Part shown: positions 5,989 to 9,023 of the stretch, piece by piece | Numbering within the stretch: the first letter of the stretch is position 1 | How the letters are laid out: each line of letters begins with the position of its first letter | Assembly (NCBI GenBank): GCA_900541785.1 | Contig: UQKY01000062.1 | Coordinates: forward strand, 1-9,023 | Origin: an uncultured Collinsella sp. | GTDB lineage: Bacteria; Actinomycetota; Coriobacteriia; Coriobacteriales; Coriobacteriaceae | Reading direction: 5' to 3' | Length of the DNA stretch: 9,023 nt | Translations under genes and position numbers: made by a program | Notes under the pieces: generated by a model | What the model saw: the letters and a program-made list of their open reading frames with translations, nothing else | Database searches by the model: none | Told to the model about the DNA's origin: nothing

Positions 5989-7362
5989 TTATCGCCGCAC
6001 GTGTCGAAGTACCTCAACAGCGGCACTAACCTCGATTATGCGACGCTCGAGGCCGCGGCAAATGGCCTCGAGTCGACCCTCCGCCGTCGCCCATTCGCTC
6101 TGCGAAAGAATCTCGATCGCCTCATCAACAAATCCGTTGAGCCGCGATGGATCGAACCAATCGAGCGAGTCCGCAAGCGCCAACTGCACGAAAGGGTCGG
6201 GCCCAAACGGCTTAGCGGAAAACCCAAACTCCCCAGCTGCGAGCACGGCAGTTGGCACGTTGTACCACAGGCAGTTGCCGCTATCGAACAGCGGAGCAGG
6301 CCTTATCTCCAGGGTATCGACATTGCGGATGATGCCGAAGTTTCGCCAATGGCGGTCGCTGTTGGCCAAAAGGGCATCGCAGACAATCATCTGCGACATA
6401 GACCTTCTCACAGCGGCCTCATCGACACCATGCTTGCCAAGGTAGCGACAGTATCGATCGTATGTCGAGCTTCCTCGCTGGCCGCCAAGGGCGTTCTTAA
6501 CGTAAACAGCCGGAACGTATTCCTCGCGGCCATCAAGAAAGTCGTCGCACAGACACACAGGGCCATCGAACATCCGTTCAACCGTATAAGGAACGAATTC
6601 GCCCACCGACAGCAAGCGACGATGTAGAGCCGTTGCAACCGCCTCGTTAAAGGGACGCTGATCGTCCATCCCGCGCCCTTTAGCCAAAACGCGAATGCCG
6701 TTTCGGATCATCCACGATTTAGGAAGCTCGCCCTCGGACGTGTTATCCGGATTTTTAAGACCGATGCCTTCCAGCCAACCCGAACGCTCTTCGGGCGCCG
6801 ATCGCTCAAATTCGTTCTCAAAGTAATTGATGTTTTGCCATTTGAGTTCGGCGCAATCGGCCGGCCGCAGCCAATAGCAATCCGAAAGCGAGAGGCCCAG
6901 GCACCGAACCGGAACCTCGATGCCACTGGCAATTCCCAGTTCACGATAGCGCGAGACGAGCCCGGGGCGGACGTCAGGCACCGACCGATGGCTCCACCAC
7001 ACGTTGAGCTCCCGTTTATTCACCGTAAGAGAAGAGCTCGAGCATGTGCCAAACGGCATTCGTTGCGCATCGAGGACCCCGGCGATTTCGAAGGGAAACT
7101 CGCGCGTCGGATCAAATGAGACATGCGCGACCTCATGGTCGGCGGACATCAGCGTAAACTTGCGCCCCACATCGGCCGCAGGACGGCGTCCACGTTTGCG
7201 GACCTTTTGATAAGCGACCGCGGAATTGTACTCGACCATCTTCCGTCCGCCCACAATATCGCACGCGAGCGTTCCCGATGCGGCAAGTTGAGATATGCGG
7301 GCTTTCGTAACGCCCAGCAGGCAGGCAGCATCACCCATAGATAAGTACTCAGATGCATTCAT
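5989..7362 (-). CDS. HipA-like Ser/Thr kinase with N-terminal helix-turn-helix (fused DNA-binding domain)
   Basis: The 457-residue protein has two parts. Residues 6-56 form an excisionase/MerR-like helix-turn-helix (MGDAACLLGVTKARISQLAA, then a GGRKMVEY wing and basic RKRGRRP). The rest is a HipA/CtkA-type kinase: a Gly-rich stretch NTSEGELPKSW (207-217), the probable ATP-binding lysine K228 in VLAKGRG, RPFNEAVATALHRRL, the catalytic loop NSDRHWRNFG with D336 and N341, and metal-binding D360 in PLFDSGN. All expected catalytic residues are present, so it is probably active. HipA relatives phosphorylate translation factors or synthetases and act as toxins, but the target here is unknown. The start at 7362 is chosen because GAGGTGAT lies 7 nt upstream; GTG at 7374 and ATG at 7371 overlap that ribosome site. 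It is monocistronic with no separate HipB-like partner. Alternatively it is a regulatory kinase, not a toxin. Confidence 0.85.
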   Translation of the reverse strand: MNASEYLSMGDAACLLGVTKARISQLAASGTLACDIVGGRKMVEYNSAVAYQKVRKRGRRPAADVGRKFTLMSADHEVAHVSFDPTREFPFEIAGVLDAQRMPFGTCSSSSLTVNKRELNVWWSHRSVPDVRPGLVSRYRELGIASGIEVPVRCLGLSLSDCYWLRPADCAELKWQNINYFENEFERSAPEERSGWLEGIGLKNPDNTSEGELPKSWMIRNGIRVLAKGRGMDDQRPFNEAVATALHRRLLSVGEFVPYTVERMFDGPVCLCDDFLDGREEYVPAVYVKNALGGQRGSSTYDRYCRYLGKHGVDEAAVRRSMSQMIVCDALLANSDRHWRNFGIIRNVDTLEIRPAPLFDSGNCLWYNVPTAVLAAGEFGFSAKPFGPDPFVQLALADSLDWFDPSRLNGFVDEAIEILSQSEWATAEGRLEAICRGLERRIIEVSAAVEVLRHVRR

Positions 7363-7376
7363 ATGCCGCATCACCT

Positions 7377-7400
7377 CGTTAAGTATTCCAAACGTTAAGT
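7377..7400. repeat. Direct repeats upstream of the HipA-like gene
   Basis: CGTTAAGT occurs at 7377-7384 and again at 7393-7400, a 16-bp offset. On the coding strand these are two ACTTAACG boxes just before the ribosome-binding site. They may be operators for the gene's own DNA-binding domain. Confidence 0.55.
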
Positions 7401-7415
7401 TAATTAGTTACATAC

Positions 7416-7444
7416 AGTATAATACTAAACAGAATGAAGCGAAA
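7416..7444 (-). promoter_or_regulatory. Candidate promoter of the HipA-like gene with palindromic -10
   Basis: On the minus strand TTTCGC (7444-7439), a 17-nt spacer and TATACT (7421-7416). The -10 lies in the perfect palindrome AGTATAATACT (7416-7426). The -35 is weak and overlaps the T-tract of the upstream terminator. The region is strikingly AT-rich for this sequence. Confidence 0.4.
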
Positions 7445-7467
7445 AAAGGCCCGAGAAATCGGGCCTT
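7442..7467 (-). terminator. Terminator of the M42 peptidase gene
   Basis: On the minus strand AAGGCCCGA-TTTC-TCGGGCCTT is a perfect 9-bp stem followed directly by T residues (six T counting the last stem bases). It separates the peptidase transcript from the HipA-like gene, which therefore needs its own promoter. Confidence 0.92.
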
Positions 7468-7500
7468 AGCGATTGGTCAGCCGAGTCGCAAGCTGCTCCC

Positions 7501-8544
7501 CTAGCGCTGAACGTAGGCGCGAACCAGCTCAAAGGTATTACGCACGCCGTCGATGTGGCTGCGCTCGTAGTTGTGGCTCGCGTACACGCCGGGGCCGATC
7601 AGACCATGGCGAATGTCGTAGCCGGCCGAGAGCGTGGCCTCGACGTCGGAGCCGTAGTGCGGGTACACATCGATGGCGTAATCGAGCTCCAGCTCGCGCG
7701 CGATGTTGGACAGCGTGGTTACCAGGTCGTAGTTGTACGGACCGCCCGAATCCTTGGCGCAGATCGAAACCATGCGCTCGGTGCAGCCCAGGTCGTCGCC
7801 CACGCAGCCCATGTCCACGCTGATCATCTCGCGCGTGTCGGCCGGCACAAAGGCACCGCCGTGGCCGACCTCCTCGTACACGGTAAAGAGCAGCGACACC
7901 TTGCGTGAAAGCGTCACCTCGCCAGCGGCGACGACGCGGGCTAAACCCAGCAGAATCGACGCGGACAGCTTGTCGTCAAGGAAGCGACTCTTGATGTAGC
8001 CGCTCTCCGTCACCGTGGTGCGCGGATCCATAGCGATGATGTCGCCCGTCTGAATGCCCAGCTCAAGCACGTCATCCTTGCTGTCAACGTTCTCGTCGAG
8101 CAGGATTTCCATGTTCTTCTCGATGGTCTTGACCGGCTCATCGGCCACATGCGCCGAAGGCTCGGTATTGAGGACCACGCCCGTGTAGACATTGCCGTCG
8201 CGCGTATAAACGGTGCAGTTCTCGCCATCGGCCGTAGACCACTGATGCCCGCCGAGGGTCGTGGGACGCAGGCGGCCATTGTCCTTAATGGAACGCACCA
8301 TGGCGCCCAGGGTATCGACATGGCTCGCCAACACGAGCGGCTCACCCTCACCACCAAGCTCAACGAGCACGTTGCCTTTATTGGAGCGCTCGGGCCCAAA
8401 GCCCATATCGCGCAACGTTTCCATCAGATAATCAGTCGCCGCACGGGTATAGCCCGTCGGCGAAGCAATAGAAGTCAGCGTCTTAAGCTGTCCCGCGATA
8501 TAGGAGAGCGTCTCCTCTAGAGAAGCATCGATTACAGAAGCCAT
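7501..8544 (-). CDS. M42 family metallopeptidase (aminopeptidase)
   Basis: The 347-residue length fits M42 aminopeptidases, two-metal cytoplasmic enzymes that usually form large tetrahedral complexes and trim peptides. Candidate metal and catalytic residues are all visible: H75 and D77 in LASHVDTLG, D190/D191 in RFLDDKLS, the catalytic pair E224-E225 in VYEEVGHGG, D244 in SVDMGC, and H324 in YASHNYER. TVYTRDGNVYTGVV (about 111-124) falls in the inserted beta-domain typical of M42. The start at 8544 is chosen because GGAAGG lies 6 nt upstream; ATG at 8550 directly abuts that site, and TTG at 8562 lies upstream of it. A -10-like TAAAAT is at 8586-8581, and a terminator follows the stop. Substrate is unknown; older annotations call such proteins endoglucanase or frv-type, which is unlikely. 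Confidence 0.92.
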   Translation of the reverse strand: MASVIDASLEETLSYIAGQLKTLTSIASPTGYTRAATDYLMETLRDMGFGPERSNKGNVLVELGGEGEPLVLASHVDTLGAMVRSIKDNGRLRPTTLGGHQWSTADGENCTVYTRDGNVYTGVVLNTEPSAHVADEPVKTIEKNMEILLDENVDSKDDVLELGIQTGDIIAMDPRTTVTESGYIKSRFLDDKLSASILLGLARVVAAGEVTLSRKVSLLFTVYEEVGHGGAFVPADTREMISVDMGCVGDDLGCTERMVSICAKDSGGPYNYDLVTTLSNIARELELDYAIDVYPHYGSDVEATLSAGYDIRHGLIGPGVYASHNYERSHIDGVRNTFELVRAYVQR

Positions 8545-8580
8545 GTGCATCCTTCCAAGCAAAACTAAGACCGAGTCCCG

Positions 8581-8586
8581 ATTTTA
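8581..8586 (-). promoter_or_regulatory. Candidate -10 box for the M42 peptidase
   Basis: TAAAAT on the minus strand (8586-8581) would place the start near 8575, about 30 nt before the ATG. No convincing -35 lies 16-18 nt upstream. Confidence 0.35.
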
Positions 8587-8678
8587 ACCGTTCTGCACGC
8601 GCAAGGCTCTGGGAGCCGAGCCACCTCCAGACGTCCTCGCGCCGATTTTGCGCACGCGCACGGCTTACAATCCCAATC

Positions 8679-8708
8679 TTGCATAAATCCTATCGGTATC
8701 TGTATAGA
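8679..8708 (+). promoter_or_regulatory. Candidate sigma70 promoter facing the right edge
   Basis: TTGCAT (8679-8684), an 18-nt spacer and TATAGA (8703-8708). It is AT-rich compared with its flanks. It would transcribe the structured stretch that follows, and possibly a gene beyond the window. A second -10-like TACAAT (8666-8671) lies just upstream. Confidence 0.4.
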
Positions 8709-8877
8709 AATGAGGAGTCTTTTTGCTTCGTCTCAGGGTACCCCACCTTGGGCCGTGCAAAAAACGGAGTATTCAGCACCGTGGGCCCCAACGGCCCCAT
8801 CACGAACGACAAAACGACGTGGTTACAGCAGTGTTGCAGGTCGTCGCAAAGCAGAAACTCAGTAACAACCCCCTCCA

Positions 8878-8913
8878 CTCATCGATAGCCCGCCCACAAT
8901 GGCTGTCGATGGG
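8878..8913. repeat. Stem-loop in the 3' intergenic region
   Basis: CTCATCGATAGCC pairs with GGCTGTCGATGGG over a 10-nt loop. The stem is 13 bp including two T-G positions that form wobbles in plus-strand RNA, which favours plus-strand transcription. There is no T-tract, so it is not a terminator. Confidence 0.65.
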
Positions 8914-8948
8914 CGTCTGCGGGCCACTACGGGCCATTCAAAACGTTA

Positions 8949-8987
8949 TGCATTTTTAAGAGCTTGCTGAATACTCCCAAAAATGCA
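8949..8987. repeat. Second stem-loop overlapping the right 24-nt motif
   Basis: TGCATTTTT (8949-8957) is an exact inverse of AAAAATGCA (8979-8987), enclosing 21 nt that include most of the conserved GGAGTATTCAGCA motif in inverse. It would present that motif in a loop. Confidence 0.6.
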
Positions 8988-9023
8988 CGCTGGGAAGTGC
9001 ACCACCTATCCGCAGCGGGCAGC

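Larger units (their letters stand above)
8755..8988. repeat. Inverted pair of a 24-nt motif bounding a 186-bp interval
   Basis: The copy at 8755-8778 contains GTGCA and GGAGTATTCAGCA. The copy at 8965-8988 is its inverse, with GTGCA and GGAGTATTCAGCA conserved exactly and only the 6-nt centre (AAAAAC against TTTTTG) different. The copies face each other and enclose further hairpins. Nothing in between looks like a transposase. Confidence 0.7.
8563..9023. other. Long intergenic region without a convincing gene, rich in inverted repeats
   Basis: No recognisable protein is encoded. The peptidase-proximal part (8563-8670) contains a small hairpin, GGCTC-3-GAGCC (8605-8617), and a near-exact 14-bp direct repeat (8595-8608 and 8652-8665, one mismatch). 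From 8679 rightward a promoter-like sequence leads into a stretch with several dyads. Two short open frames, 8679-8888 plus and 8690-8878 minus, overlap antisense and neither has a good ribosome site or recognised domain. Confidence 0.6.

Noticed and set aside
8701..8760. Possible T-box leader (GGGTACCCC-like stretch)
   Set aside because: The conserved T-box antiterminator sequence is not present, and no terminator/antiterminator pair is evident.
8679..8888. Short plus-strand frame in the 3' intergenic region, and its antisense partner at 8690-8878
   Set aside because: They overlap each other on opposite strands over repeats and have no good ribosome site or recognisable domain. They are kept only as part of the intergenic description, though expression could prove otherwise.

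Overview
The window looks like chromosome from a GC-rich gut Coriobacteriia, most likely Collinsella. That call rests on the GC-rich codon use, the style of the proteins and my recollection of similar intergenic repeats; no rRNA or other marker gene is present to prove it. Seven protein genes are supported, six of them complete. Most long open frames seen elsewhere are antisense shadows of these genes.

Layout from left to right. Positions 1-1725 (minus) carry the N-terminal 575 codons of a large AddB-like recombination protein that runs off the left edge. A 220-bp spacer follows, holding a 19-bp tandem repeat, a perfect 31-bp inverted repeat and a UUCG terminator. Next come yerC, a TrpR-like regulator (minus), and a 4-TM phage-holin-family membrane protein (plus) with a strong terminator. 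An Rrf2/IscR-type regulator (minus) is divergent from cysK (plus), and mnmA (plus) follows cysK after a hairpin/T-tract. Converging on mnmA with only 8 bp between them is a HipA-like kinase with its own N-terminal DNA-binding domain (minus). An M42 metallopeptidase (minus) with its own terminator comes next. The last 460 bp hold no convincing gene but are rich in inverted repeats.

How the genes relate. Rrf2, cysK and mnmA form a sulfur-themed block: a probable Fe-S or cysteine-status sensor, the last step of cysteine synthesis, and a tRNA 2-thiolation enzyme whose sulfur comes from cysteine. The shared Rrf2/cysK intergenic region has a clear sigma70 promoter for cysK and short dyads that could be Rrf2 operators. 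The HipA-like gene stands alone between two housekeeping genes, with an AT-rich promoter and repeats that suggest self-regulation. It is the best candidate for an accessory, toxin-antitoxin-like or defence-like function.

The most interesting items are the HTH-HipA fusion kinase with its promoter repeats, the structured non-coding tail at 8679-8990, the perfect 89-bp inverted-repeat element at 1808-1896, and the Rrf2/cysK control region.
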